A stretch of DNA of 64,000 nucleotides from Bacillus shivajii (GTDB lineage Bacteria > Bacillota > Bacilli > Bacillales > Salisediminibacteriaceae): contig NZ_CP084703.1 of the NCBI RefSeq assembly GCF_020519665.1, positions 1,798,001 to 1,862,000 of the forward strand, read 5' to 3'. Position numbers and translations under genes: made by a program. How positions within the stretch are numbered: position 1 is the first letter of the stretch; every line of letters starts with the position of its first letter. Below the pieces are notes generated by a model. The model ran no database searches, was not told the DNA's origin, and was given only the letters and a program-made list of their open reading frames with translations. This document shows positions 1-8,824 of this stretch, in pieces.

Positions 1-440
1 AACAAGATATCAAATCAATCGGACTTTACCGTAGTAAAGCTAAAAATATAAAGAAGCTTAGTCAATCTCTCATTGAAAATTATAATGGAGAAATTCCTTA
101 TGAAAGAGATGAACTCGTTAAACTTGCTGGTGTAGGTAGGAAAACTGCAAATGTGGTTGCTTCAGTAGCCTTTGATGAACCTGCGATTGCAGTAGACACT
201 CATGTAGAACGTGTAAGTAAGCGACTAGGTATTTGCCGTTGGAAAGATTCTGTACTAGAAGTAGAAAAAACGTTGATGAGAAAAATTCCTAAAGAACAAT
301 GGTCTGTTACACATCACCGTCTTATTTTCTTTGGACGATATCATTGTAAAGCTCAATCACCAAAATGTGATGAGTGTCCGTTATTAGAATTATGTCGTGA
401 AGGGAAAAAGAGAATGAAAAAAAGAGGAGTTATTGTATGA
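1..440 (+). CDS. nth: Endonuclease III (5' end outside window)
   Basis: The window opens inside this gene; the frame is open from nt 3, so the N-terminus is missing. Endonuclease III is a DNA glycosylase/AP lyase that removes oxidised pyrimidines in base excision repair. The helix-hairpin-helix LAGVGRKTANVV begins at nt 123, the segment VDTHVER with the catalytic Asp begins at nt 192, and the C-terminus carries four cysteines (CKAQSPKCDECPLLELC) in the spacing that binds the 4Fe-4S cluster. The stop overlaps the ypoC start (ATGA), so the two are translationally coupled, as in Bacillus subtilis. The identification is secure. Confidence 0.95.
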   Translation, partial: QDIKSIGLYRSKAKNIKKLSQSLIENYNGEIPYERDELVKLAGVGRKTANVVASVAFDEPAIAVDTHVERVSKRLGICRWKDSVLEVEKTLMRKIPKEQWSVTHHRLIFFGRYHCKAQSPKCDECPLLELCREGKKRMKKRGVIV

Positions 441-955
441 CGGACAAGTTGTTAGTTCCTAATCAATTTCAATACTCTCCATTTTATAAAGAAGGGGATG
501 AAATTGAAAAAAATTCTATAGACCAAGAAATCATTCGTGATAATTCCTATTTTGCTTATGATATTTGTGCTTGTTTAAAAGTGAGTCTTCCTTATGAACC
601 TTGGCAGTCGCCTCAATGCAGTATTAAACGTATAAGCGCTGCTTGGAAAGAGGAAGGACAGGAGCTGTTAAAAGAATGCTTCCAAAACCGAGATCGTAAA
701 ACAGCGAGGCCAATTATGTTACAATATACGAGTTTATATATTCAAGCGATGTTTTGGGCGAACAGTCATGCTGTAGAGACGTTAGAAAACATTCCTTCTC
801 AATTAAACGAGTTTTCTTATAGTCCAATGAATATTCAAGAAAGAATTTCTTTTGTTCTAGACAGCCCAGATCACTATCATGCATTTACTACGTTAGATCA
901 ACTTTATCAAGAGTCAATGAAGAAGTGGGCAGTTTATTTTACTAAGAAACATTGA
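437..955 (+). CDS. ypoC: YpoC-like protein
   Basis: This 172-residue soluble protein has no recognisable catalytic motif. It is named from its position between nth and the convergent ponA-recU pair, which matches Bacillus subtilis ypoC, and from its similar size. It overlaps the nth stop by four bases. No signal peptide or membrane segment is seen. An aromatic stretch (YEPWQSP, near residue 53) and a central helical region are the main features. Its function is unknown, and the name rests on synteny more than on motifs. Confidence 0.8.
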   Translation: MTDKLLVPNQFQYSPFYKEGDEIEKNSIDQEIIRDNSYFAYDICACLKVSLPYEPWQSPQCSIKRISAAWKEEGQELLKECFQNRDRKTARPIMLQYTSLYIQAMFWANSHAVETLENIPSQLNEFSYSPMNIQERISFVLDSPDHYHAFTTLDQLYQESMKKWAVYFTKKH

Positions 956-965
956 TAAGAAGGTA

Positions 966-998
966 AAAAAAGAGCCAGGCATTATGCCCTGGCTCTTA
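966..998. terminator. Bidirectional terminator between ypoC and ponA
   Basis: The stem AGAGCCAGG / CCTGGCTCT is flanked by an A-run on the left. It serves the convergent ypoC and ponA genes and overlaps the ponA stop codon. Confidence 0.8.
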
Positions 999-3602
999 AT
1001 CATTGTCCTCGTCATTGTCATCTTCATCATCGTCATCATCATCTTCCTCCTCATCGTCTTCGCCAATGAGGTCGTCTATTACATCATCGTCATTGTCATC
1101 TTCATCATCTGGAGGACCGTTACCATTATCCGATCCTCTTCCATTGCCTCTACCATTATCTTCATCAGATTCGTCGTCACCTTCAAAAAGGTCGTCTAAC
1201 TCATCGAGAAGACCTTGTTCTTCTGGAACCGTTACTTCAACAGTAGCTGGATCACTTGTAAGATCTTCGTTTTCATCAGCAACAGCCGTTACTCTTATTG
1301 AATAAGTCGTATCATATTCAGGGTTAGACAAGATATACCCTAAATCTTTTGTTATATCAATTAATTGATATTCTTCATCGTTGTTGCTTCTCAGTTCTAG
1401 TTTAAAGCTAAACTGATCGATGAATTCCTCATTATAACTCCAGTTAACTTGAATCTCGTGATCATCTTCATTGTATTCAGCTTGTAATCCTTGCACTGGT
1501 TCAGCTTGTTCATATTCATCTGACACATCTGTTGGCTCTGTACCTCGTACAAAGTACTCATGAATAATCTCACTTTCTGGAGTGAAATCACTTGGTAATA
1601 AGCCTGTTGAACGTTCAATACCAACACGAACGACAGAATCAGGCTGAGTAAAGTCTGACGTATCACGATTTTGATGAGCAAAAGTCATAACCTCTCTAAA
1701 TAAGTCACGTGCAATAAACTCTTGATGGTTATCATATGCGATATATCCTTTGTCAATTGATTCATATCCTGTCCATACGGCAGCGGTTATGTTCGTAGAA
1801 TAACCTGCAAACCAAGCATCGCGTATCCCACTTTGAATATTATATTGCTCACGTTCATCTGGTGTAAAGTTCGTAGACCCTGTTTTACCAGCAATTGGTA
1901 CACCAGAAACTGCGGCTCTTTGCCCTGTACCAGATTGAACGACGGTCTTTAACATATCTGTCACCATAAACGCTGTATAGTCATTCATAGCGATGGTTGA
2001 ATCTGGAGTGAGGTCAATGGTTTGGCCATCTGGAAATTCAATTTTTCTAACTGTATGTGGTTCATTATATTCCCCATTGTTTCCAAAGGCAGCATAGGCT
2101 CCGGCCATATCATAAGAAGAAACGCCAGTATCAAAACCACCAAGAGCATACGATTCATGGAATGTATCTAATGGCAAGCCTAATCGCTGACCAAATGTTT
2201 GGGCCTGGTCATAGCCAACTTCGTTAAGTGCTTTAACTGCAGGGACGTTTTGTGAGATTCGTAATGCCTCTCTCATAGACATAGGACCTCGATAATCACG
2301 ACCAAAGTTTCGTACTGGATCACCAGTTGTTTGATAATTATAAGGCTCATCAACAATTTGATGATAAGTGGACCATTTTAATTCTTCAATTACAGGACCA
2401 AATGATAGGATCGGCTTGATTGAAGAACCAGGTTGACGTTTCGGCTGTGTTGCCCAATTATATGTTCTTTGCGCTTCAGATGGTTCTCTCATGCCACCTA
2501 AAGCAAGCACTTCACCATTTGTTGTATCAAGAACGGTAATCCCAGCTTGGAAATGTTCATCAGGATATTGAATAACTTCTCCTGATTGCATAACATGTTC
2601 GACATGAGCTTGTAGGTCTTGATCTAATGTTGTATGAATCGTCATACCAGCCGTATAAATATCACTAGGTTCAATGCCTTCAATATTTTCAACTTCTCGT
2701 TGAACTTGATTAATAAAAGCTTGGTAAGCACCTGTTTCAAGTTGTTCACTTTGTTCAAGTTGATCTTCAACCGGAACATTTCTAGCCGCCTCAGCTTCTT
2801 CAGGGGTGATTTTTTCGTGACGTTCCATCAAAGAAATCACCGTGTTTCGACGGTTTTCTGCAGCTTCAGGGTTGTTAAAAGGATTAAAATGGTTTGGACG
2901 CTGTGGAATTCCAGCTAATAGGGCAGCATCTTCAATTGTAAGTTCGTCGAGTTCTTTATTAAAGTAATAATTTGCTGCTGAAACAACACCATATTGAGAA
3001 GGGGACCCTGAGAAAAATATTGCGTTTAAATACATTTCTAAGATTTGATCCTTCGTATACTGTTGTTCTAGACGAATCGCTAAATATTGTTCTTGAATTT
3101 TACGAGACATCTGCTTATCCATTGATAAGAAAAGGTTTTTTACAACTTGCTGTGTGATCGTACTAGCACCTTCTGCACCAAAGCCACCTCGGACATTTGC
3201 GACAACAGCACCACCAATTCGACGTAAGTCAATTCCAAAGTGGTCATAAAAACGAACGTCTTCTACAGATAGTACGGCATCTTTAAGCACGTCAGGGACG
3301 TCTTCTATATTTACATTTCTTCTGTTTTCAGAAGCTTGAAGAGTGGTTAAAAGCTCTCCGTTTCGATCAAGTATTTCAGGGTTTTGTGCTAACGTTAATT
3401 TTTCTTCATCTAAAGGAGGTGCATCTCGAATAATTGCAAATACACTAATTGCACCAACAACAAACATAACGAACATCACAATACCTAATGCTAATAATAT
3501 TTTTTTCAATGCGCCTTTAGGTTTTCGTTTGCTCTTGGAGTTATTATTTGATGATTGCTTTACTTTTCTTCTTTCTTGTCTTGTACGATATTCATCTGAC
3601 AT
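996..3602 (-). CDS. ponA: Class A penicillin-binding protein 1A
   Basis: This 868-residue bifunctional peptidoglycan synthase has a basic cytoplasmic tail, one membrane anchor (about residues 33-58), a glycosyltransferase domain (motifs EDVRFYDHFGID and GASTITQQ near residue 150) and a transpeptidase domain with SSIK (catalytic Ser), SQN and KTGS. After the transpeptidase comes a fibronectin type III-like domain (about residues 690-785). The last 80 or so residues are almost entirely Asp, Glu, Gly and Asn. The start is an ATG preceded by AAAGGAAG. It is transcribed after recU, with 39 nt between them. The acidic tail is longer than in B. subtilis PBP1 and would give the outer surface a strong negative charge. 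Confidence 0.95.
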   Translation of the reverse strand: MSDEYRTRQERRKVKQSSNNNSKSKRKPKGALKKILLALGIVMFVMFVVGAISVFAIIRDAPPLDEEKLTLAQNPEILDRNGELLTTLQASENRRNVNIEDVPDVLKDAVLSVEDVRFYDHFGIDLRRIGGAVVANVRGGFGAEGASTITQQVVKNLFLSMDKQMSRKIQEQYLAIRLEQQYTKDQILEMYLNAIFFSGSPSQYGVVSAANYYFNKELDELTIEDAALLAGIPQRPNHFNPFNNPEAAENRRNTVISLMERHEKITPEEAEAARNVPVEDQLEQSEQLETGAYQAFINQVQREVENIEGIEPSDIYTAGMTIHTTLDQDLQAHVEHVMQSGEVIQYPDEHFQAGITVLDTTNGEVLALGGMREPSEAQRTYNWATQPKRQPGSSIKPILSFGPVIEELKWSTYHQIVDEPYNYQTTGDPVRNFGRDYRGPMSMREALRISQNVPAVKALNEVGYDQAQTFGQRLGLPLDTFHESYALGGFDTGVSSYDMAGAYAAFGNNGEYNEPHTVRKIEFPDGQTIDLTPDSTIAMNDYTAFMVTDMLKTVVQSGTGQRAAVSGVPIAGKTGSTNFTPDEREQYNIQSGIRDAWFAGYSTNITAAVWTGYESIDKGYIAYDNHQEFIARDLFREVMTFAHQNRDTSDFTQPDSVVRVGIERSTGLLPSDFTPESEIIHEYFVRGTEPTDVSDEYEQAEPVQGLQAEYNEDDHEIQVNWSYNEEFIDQFSFKLELRSNNDEEYQLIDITKDLGYILSNPEYDTTYSIRVTAVADENEDLTSDPATVEVTVPEEQGLLDELDDLFEGDDESDEDNGRGNGRGSDNGNGPPDDEDDNDDDVIDDLIGEDDEEEDDDDDDEDDNDEDND

Positions 3603-3641
3603 CGTAGCATCTTCCTTTCAATACACAGTTGTGTACAATGT

Positions 3642-4250
3642 TTAAACATTAGAAATGATTTTATCAATGATTTTTAAATAGTCAATTCTAGGATGAAGAC
3701 CTAATGGAACTTTATATCCTTTTGACTCAATATCATTTTTCGGAATGGATTTTCTCTTTTTGTCTTTCTCTTGAAAATAAGGGATGATGTCTTGGGCAAA
3801 CATAAGATATATTTCATCTGTAACGCTGAAGCGTAAAATAGCAAAAGTAATTCCGTTTTGTTCAATGACTTGGCGCATATGATCAATTTGGTGATCGTGA
3901 AAGTTTTTTAATGGGAAGCTTGTTTTATTTTTGGTTTCTTTTGCTTCAAAATCGATATATTTGCCTTTATAAACACCATTATAGTCAGTTGTTGATGGTT
4001 TTTTAAAGTATGCTTCCGTAACAACAGCAGCGCTTCGCTTCGGATAATGAACATTCACAATTTGAAGTGGAGTGGGTTTTTTATGAATGAGTGCGATGTT
4101 ACGGGACCTATAATATTCATTTGTCTCATTTAAGTCTTCTTCGAGTGTCATCCCTCGGTTACTAAAACGCTCATCTTTTTTGACGTTTTTTTTAGGTGAA
4201 AAGGTTGCATCTTTTGTATACTTTTTTCCGTTAGGATACCTTACAGTCAT
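3642..4250 (-). CDS. recU: Holliday junction resolvase RecU
   Basis: RecU (202 residues, the normal family length) resolves Holliday junctions during recombination and chromosome segregation. The nuclease core is visible in [20 protein letters not shown], with the acidic residues and the Lys expected of the PD-(D/E)XK-like fold, followed by [14 protein letters not shown]. The start ATG follows AAAGGATG. It lies just upstream of ponA on the same strand, the conserved recU-ponA operon order of Firmicutes. Confidence 0.96.
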   Translation of the reverse strand: MTVRYPNGKKYTKDATFSPKKNVKKDERFSNRGMTLEEDLNETNEYYRSRNIALIHKKPTPLQIVNVHYPKRSAAVVTEAYFKKPSTTDYNGVYKGKYIDFEAKETKNKTSFPLKNFHDHQIDHMRQVIEQNGITFAILRFSVTDEIYLMFAQDIIPYFQEKDKKRKSIPKNDIESKGYKVPLGLHPRIDYLKIIDKIISNV

Positions 4251-4373
4251 TTCATCACATCCTTTTTCTCCAAACCATCACTATATCTTACCATAACTCA
4301 TTTCATTGAGAATAGACTTTTTGACTATTTTAGCAAGGATACACTCATAATAAAACAAAGGAGAGTTATTTCA

Positions 4374-5330
4374 ATGGAAGAAAAAGGGATTGTACGACAC
4401 ATTCAAAATCAGACCGTAAGAATGAATGTTGACAACATTTCAAGAACAAAAGCATATCAGAAATTCTTCAAAAACCATCCAGAAATTACATGGGCGTATT
4501 TAGCGAGTATGGTTTCAAGAAATGCTGGGTGGAGTATGGCTGATTTATGTAGTAAACCTTATGTCATTTTATTGAAAAATGATTTGCAAAGACAATTATT
4601 TATTACTTATGAACGGGCAAACTGGCTTATTTTTTCAGATGCGTATCCACAACTACTTATATATGAATGGTCGAAACGAACAGGAAAAAGACAATTTCAC
4701 TTGTTAGAGCATTTCCATGTCTCAAAATGGATCATCGCCCAATGGGAGCAGTTTTGGCTTACAAAAAATGAGGAACAACTCTTGCATGCATTAATTGTCA
4801 ATGAACAACATCTCATTCAAGAACCGGTTATTGAAGCGCCCTTTTTTAAAAATAAAACGTTCCATCAGTTTGTTTATAAATGGCAGGAGCGCTTACATTT
4901 TAGTTATGTACTTTTTCCAACGTTTGAAGGTGCGTTATACGGTAGGTCGATCAAAGGATTTAAAAAAGTAGAGAACAGAATTGAACTAGGAAAACAACTC
5001 GGCTGGATATTAATGAAATCCCCAGAAAGGGATAAAATTAAACAATTCTTCTTGAAGGAAGAATTTACTGGGTCACGACAAGATTATCAGAAGTATATCA
5101 ATCATACATTTCCACATACTCCAATTTTGAGAATCGTCTATCCGATCATTCATCATGAAGATAACAGAAGGGAAGATTGGTCTCTTAAGGACCGTTTTGA
5201 TCCGGATAAACAATTAAACAAGCTTATTCAGTTGCAGGTGAAATATGATTTAACAGGTTGGTACGAGAAAAAACAAACGCAAATGATGGTCGCAGCCGCG
5301 ATTGAAAACACGATATTAAATAAAAAATAA
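4374..5330 (+). CDS. yppC: DUF2515 family protein YppC
   Basis: This 318-residue protein is divergent from recU. The pattern of Trp- and His-rich segments (FYKW, HFSYVLFPTFEGALYG) and the position next to recU match the DUF2515/YppC family. The start ATG follows AAAGGAGAG at a good distance. No signal peptide or membrane segment is evident, and no biochemical role is known for the family. Confidence 0.88.
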   Translation: MEEKGIVRHIQNQTVRMNVDNISRTKAYQKFFKNHPEITWAYLASMVSRNAGWSMADLCSKPYVILLKNDLQRQLFITYERANWLIFSDAYPQLLIYEWSKRTGKRQFHLLEHFHVSKWIIAQWEQFWLTKNEEQLLHALIVNEQHLIQEPVIEAPFFKNKTFHQFVYKWQERLHFSYVLFPTFEGALYGRSIKGFKKVENRIELGKQLGWILMKSPERDKIKQFFLKEEFTGSRQDYQKYINHTFPHTPILRIVYPIIHHEDNRREDWSLKDRFDPDKQLNKLIQLQVKYDLTGWYEKKQTQMMVAAAIENTILNKK

Positions 5331-5363
5331 AACGAAAGGACGTTTGAATGTCCTTTCGTTTTT
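5331..5363. terminator. Terminator shared by yppC and the sspM-like gene
   Basis: The inverted repeat AACGAAAGGAC / GTCCTTTCGTT is followed by T5 on the plus strand and by an A-rich flank on the other side, so it can work for both convergent genes. Confidence 0.85.
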
Positions 5364-5373
5364 GCAATGAAAA

Positions 5374-5496
5374 TTAAGTAGATGGACGGTTTGGACCTTC
5401 TGTTTTCTTATCTCCATACCCGCGCTTAGCTTGCTTTGCTTGGTTACCTGTCATATTTTGTTGCCTTTCAGGTGATTGTTTTCTTTGTTTCGCCAA
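5374..5496 (-). CDS. sspM: Small acid-soluble spore protein, SspM-like
   Basis: This 40-residue protein starts with TTG after a strong GGAGGTG site. It is rich in Lys, Gln and Arg and ends in EGPNRPST, a tail very like the GPNRPST end of Bacillus subtilis SspM, a minor spore protein made in the forespore. In B. subtilis sspM also lies in the ypp cluster near recU and ponA. The rest of the protein is too short and simple for a firm family call, so the name rests on the tail and synteny. Confidence 0.65.
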   Translation of the reverse strand: MAKQRKQSPERQQNMTGNQAKQAKRGYGDKKTEGPNRPST

Positions 5497-5605
5497 TGCA
5501 AACACCTCCATTCATCTTTATCCTTATCGTTACCTAACTTAGGAGAAAACATGTATGGTATCGAATTCAAGGTTATAACCACTTTCTTTGACGAAAGGAA
5601 ACTAG

Positions 5606-5614
5606 TTTTGTCAA
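5606..5614 (+). promoter_or_regulatory. Possible Spo0A box upstream of racA
   Basis: TTTTGTCAA resembles the 0A-box core TGTCRAA and lies 67 nt before the racA start. A second weak match (AGTCGAA) follows about 20 nt later. racA is controlled by early sporulation regulators in B. subtilis, so the site is plausible but unproven. Confidence 0.3.
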
Positions 5615-5680
5615 TGGTGGAGGGAGTCGAAGGAAGGAGGAAGAATACTTTAGTAACACAATTTGAAAGGGGATCGGAAC

Positions 5681-6208
5681 ATGGCAAAGGTATGGAAAAC
5701 AAAAGAGGTCGCTGCGGAGTTTCAAGTAAATCAGACAACGATTCAACGGTGGATCAAGCATTTTAATATTGAGTGTCAATTAAATGAAGTCGGTCATTAT
5801 GTCATTGATGAAAACTCTTACAACAAGCTTTCCTACATTCATCAAGAAGTGAAAAAAGGAAAAAGGTTAAAACAAATTCAATTAACGAAGGAGGAAATCG
5901 TTATCGAGAAAAAGGAAAAAATGGTACCAGCCAGTACATTAGATGAAAGGTTTCATAAAATGTTGTTACAAATTGATCAGTTAGACAAGAAGCTACAGGA
6001 AAAGGCTGATGAAGTTGTTGAAGTACAAATGCTTCAGCATCGAAAAGAGATCGATGACGTAGGCACTGTCCTTGAAAAGTTAGATGAAAGAATCAATTAT
6101 TTAGAGTCCGTGATTTCAGAAAAGGAAAACAAAATTGTATCATTAGAAGAAAAAATGAACATTCGAAAAAACAAAAAACGTCGTTTTGCTGAAATCTTTA
6201 GTTTTTAA
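5681..6208 (+). CDS. racA: Chromosome-anchoring protein RacA
   Basis: RacA (175 residues) binds centromere-like sites near the origin and tethers the chromosome to the cell pole through DivIVA during axial filament formation in sporulation. The N-terminus is a MerR-like helix-turn-helix (KEVAAEFQVNQTTIQRWIKHF). It is followed by a long coiled coil containing KADEVVEVQMLQHRKEID, typical of RacA, and a basic C-terminus (KNKKRRFAEIFSF). The start is the ATG eight bases after AAAGGGG. It is divergent from the sspM-like gene; in B. subtilis racA lies elsewhere in the chromosome. Confidence 0.88.
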   Translation: MAKVWKTKEVAAEFQVNQTTIQRWIKHFNIECQLNEVGHYVIDENSYNKLSYIHQEVKKGKRLKQIQLTKEEIVIEKKEKMVPASTLDERFHKMLLQIDQLDKKLQEKADEVVEVQMLQHRKEIDDVGTVLEKLDERINYLESVISEKENKIVSLEEKMNIRKNKKRRFAEIFSF

Positions 6209-6264
6209 AAACGCTTTAATTGCCATGAAACCTTTGCTAAAATCAACTTGAGGTGATTTACAAC

Positions 6265-6633
6265 ATGACAAATGAAGAAATAGATCATTTAGTTAAACTT
6301 TCAAATCAATTGTTAACAAAGAACCAAGAAGCTTTAAAGCATTTTGAAACATATCGTTTAAATAATGAACAAGCTGATTTCATGTCACTGATTAAGCCTT
6401 TTGCTGATGATGTCCATCAAAAAGCAGATGAATGGATGCCACTAGCAGTCCAGTTTATCCGTGATGAAAAACCAAAGTATCTTCACGAGAATCAAATAAA
6501 TGATGCACACGAAAATATTCATATTGAGGCGGTTACTTGCTTTCAAGCGGATACGAAGAAGAAGCGTTTTCTAGAAAGAAATAAGTCCATTTACTACACA
6601 ATTGACAGTTTGTTAAAGTCGATAAATGAATAA
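6265..6633 (+). CDS. yppE: YppE family protein (DUF1798)
   Basis: This 122-residue helical cytosolic protein matches the DUF1798/YppE family in length, in its helical repeat pattern and in its position in the ypp cluster. The start chosen is the ATG after AGGTGATTT; a GTG four codons upstream lies inside the ribosome binding site and is unlikely. Its function is unknown. It is the last gene before a long repeat block. Confidence 0.82.
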   Translation: MTNEEIDHLVKLSNQLLTKNQEALKHFETYRLNNEQADFMSLIKPFADDVHQKADEWMPLAVQFIRDEKPKYLHENQINDAHENIHIEAVTCFQADTKKKRFLERNKSIYYTIDSLLKSINE

Positions 6634-6640
6634 AGGTCTA

Positions 6641-7526
6641 GAAAAGTAATTCCGTTTAAAGGTAGAAAATAAAAAAACAGCTTTTTTTGGAGATAATTTG
6701 TGCCTGAATTATCTCTTTAACTTTTGGTTGATACGCAGTTGAAATACACTTCGCTTTCCACGGGCACGGCTTCAGCTAACTTTGGAAAGAAAACTTATTT
6801 CTTTCCAAAGTGGATCTTCAGCTCGAGCTGTTCCCGCTGGAGTCTACGTGTATTTCTACTGCTTCGGCCATCTAATCTTGTTCATTTGTATTTGAAGAAA
6901 ACATCTTTTATAACAGTTTTCATTTTAAAGCTACTACCTCCGTATTCGATTGACAGTTTACCCCGGGGCTTGCCACTTTCATACGGTTATAAATATGATG
7001 ACGTTAAGGAGGTACTCCTTTTTTTCTTTTAACTCTTACTTAAAAAGGCTGAGATTTATAAATGAAACAAAGCTCTATTCACATTGACTTTATAACTCAA
7101 GAAGTGATAGCCGTCTTATTGATAAAAGGAAATCCGTCAAAAATCCGAAGACTCCAGCGGGAAAAGCAATAGGCGAAGATTCAACAGGGCTTAAGCCCTG
7201 TTTAGCTGGGGCATTGCCCGTGGCAAAGAAGACACCGTGAATTAGAGCGAAGTGAAGGATGAACTGTTGTCGCGCTTGTGCCATGGGGTGAAAGCGAAGG
7301 AACTTTTGAACGGATATAATTCCTTATTCATTGACTCAAACGTCCATGGTGTATTTTATGTCGCACTTGCATCTTGAGCTGAAAGCGTCCGCCTGTTAAC
7401 GGATTCGAGTGCTTATCTTAATAAAAATGAAAATAAAAAGGCAACATGTAAAACTAAATGGTAAACGTGTTGCCATTACTATTTTTTTATAGTTTTACAC
7501 CTGGAAAACGGAACTACTTACTTTTC
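6641..7526 (+). repeat. Composite repeat family 1, copy 1
   Basis: This 886-bp non-coding block is bounded by inverted ends (GAAAAGTAATTCCG on the left, GGAACTACTTACTTTTC on the right). The left part shares GGAGATAATTTGTGCCTGAATTATCTC-type sequence with copies at 19285 and 60634. The right part shares CGGATTCGAGTGCTTATC and the hairpin GGCAACATGT / ACGTGTTGCC at 7440-7474. The interior holds GC-rich imperfect palindromes (CTCCAGCGGGAAAAGC, GGGGTGAAAGCGAAG) also found in the other repeats. It encodes no credible protein and no transposase. Confidence 0.75.
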
Positions 7527-7632
7527 GTTTTGAGTGGCTCTTTTCTATATGGAGTATTTTCTTACATATACTTTTGGGTTACTTTTTTGTATACTTCTGA
7601 GAGTAGGTTATTAAAACTCGGGAGTGAAAGAC

Positions 7633-8085
7633 GTGAGAAAGTTAGGGAAAACAATCGTCCTTTTTCTGCTTTTATTTATGATTACTGCATGCGCTGAAGA
7701 TGAGAATTGGTATGTAGTAGAAGATGTGCAGGAAAGAGAAGATGTGGTAGAATTTTTGACTGATTATAATAATATGTGGACAAGAAGTTTAGAAGAACAT
7801 TCATTTTCAATGATGGAGCCATTTTTTGTTGCGAATAGTCATGTTTATCATATGCAACGAAGACAACACCAGCAATTATTAAGTGAACGTAAAGTAGAAG
7901 AAGTAGTTGAGGTCATTGATAAAGAAGTGGAAGTAAGTGAAGCCGGAGAATATAAAGTAACGACCAATGAAGAGATTCAAGTGCGACAAGTAGACCAAGT
8001 CGAGGTGCAAGAACGAGCAAGGTCATACTATGTCGCAGATTCAGCACGTGGCTACCGAATTACTTTAATCGAACGGCAAGATTAA
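7633..8085 (+). CDS. Lipoprotein with possible TcaA-like NTF2 domain
   Basis: This 150-residue protein starts with a lipoprotein signal (KTIVLFLLLFMITAC), so it is probably anchored to the outer face of the membrane. The mature part contains FLTDYNNMWTRSLEEHSFSMMEPFF, a pattern like the NTF2-fold C-terminal domain of TcaA-type membrane proteins, then a Glu/Val-rich beta region. The GTG at 7633 is preferred because GGGAGTGA lies five bases before it; the upstream GTG at 7624 lies inside that site. The stop shares TTAA with the convergent gene. The domain assignment is tentative. Confidence 0.7.
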   Translation: MRKLGKTIVLFLLLFMITACAEDENWYVVEDVQEREDVVEFLTDYNNMWTRSLEEHSFSMMEPFFVANSHVYHMQRRQHQQLLSERKVEEVVEVIDKEVEVSEAGEYKVTTNEEIQVRQVDQVEVQERARSYYVADSARGYRITLIERQD

Positions 8086-8699
8086 ACAGATGAAGATTGT
8101 TGTGAAGGAGCCTTTACTGGAAGGCTCCATTTATATTTTACAGAAAGCATTCTAAAAGCAATGATTGCAATAAATAATAGCGTAATTTTCCAAGTTGTAT
8201 CCACGATATTTAATCCGATAAGTAGTCCTCCAGCAAAAGCCCATAAAATATAAATCTCTTGCTTTAAAACTAACGGTTTTCTTCCTGCTAAAACATCACG
8301 TATCATTCCACCACCTGTTCCAGTTAAAACAGCAGCGACAATGACAGCACTTATAGGGTGTCCCATAGATGTTGCAAATAAAGCACCTTGAATAGCGAAT
8401 GACGCCAACCCAATTGCATCAAAAAAGATTCCCCAGCGTTTCCATTGATGAAGCCATACTCTAGGAAAGAAAAAAGCAACGGTCATGACGATAAATGCCA
8501 TCGTAAAAAGTGTGCCTTGTTCCCACAATGCTGAGACGGGTAAACCAATTAATAAATTTCGAATTGCTCCCCCACCAAATGCAGTTGCAAAGCCTAAAAC
8601 GTAAACACCCATTAGATCATATTTTTCTTCCATAGCTACAGTGACACCACTAAGTGCAAAAGCAATCGTGCCGATGATATTAAACACGTCCCACGTCAT
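8082..8699 (-). CDS. TRIC cation channel family protein (UPF0126)
   Basis: This 205-residue integral membrane protein has about seven membrane segments. It shows the duplicated family signature: FGGGAIRNLLIG near residue 45 and TGTGGGMIRDVLAGR near residue 130. Bacterial members resemble trimeric intracellular cation channels. MTWDVFNIIGTIAFALSG is the usual N-terminus, so the start is the ATG at 8699 after GAGGAAGTGAAGGA and not an upstream one. The gene stands alone and is convergent with the lipoprotein gene. Confidence 0.88.
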   Translation of the reverse strand: MTWDVFNIIGTIAFALSGVTVAMEEKYDLMGVYVLGFATAFGGGAIRNLLIGLPVSALWEQGTLFTMAFIVMTVAFFFPRVWLHQWKRWGIFFDAIGLASFAIQGALFATSMGHPISAVIVAAVLTGTGGGMIRDVLAGRKPLVLKQEIYILWAFAGGLLIGLNIVDTTWKITLLFIAIIAFRMLSVKYKWSLPVKAPSQQSSSV

Positions 8700-8787
8700 T
8701 CCTTCACTTCCTCTTTCAATATTTCCCTTTTGAAACTTTAACACGAACTTCGGGTGTTCACTAGACTTATTTTATAAAATGGCCAAT

Positions 8788-8820
8788 AAAAAAAGCCGCC
8801 CAGTATGGACAGCATTTTTA
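8788..8820 (-). terminator. Terminator of cbpA
   Basis: On the minus strand GCTGTCC-ATACT-GGGCGGC forms a G-U-containing stem followed by T7, right after the stop of the CBS/ACT gene. Confidence 0.7.
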
Positions 8821-8824
8821 TTGA

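Noticed and set aside
1003..1305. Open frame rich in Ser antisense to the ponA tail
   Set aside because: It is the complement of the Asp/Glu-rich tail codons and has no start signal.
6724..7290. Open frames inside composite repeat copy 1
   Set aside because: They run across palindromic modules, have no ribosome binding sites and are not preserved in the other copies.
7458..7697. 79-codon frame MVNVLPLL overlapping the repeat end and lipoprotein start
   Set aside because: It begins inside the repeat hairpin, has no ribosome binding site and overlaps the lipoprotein gene in another frame.
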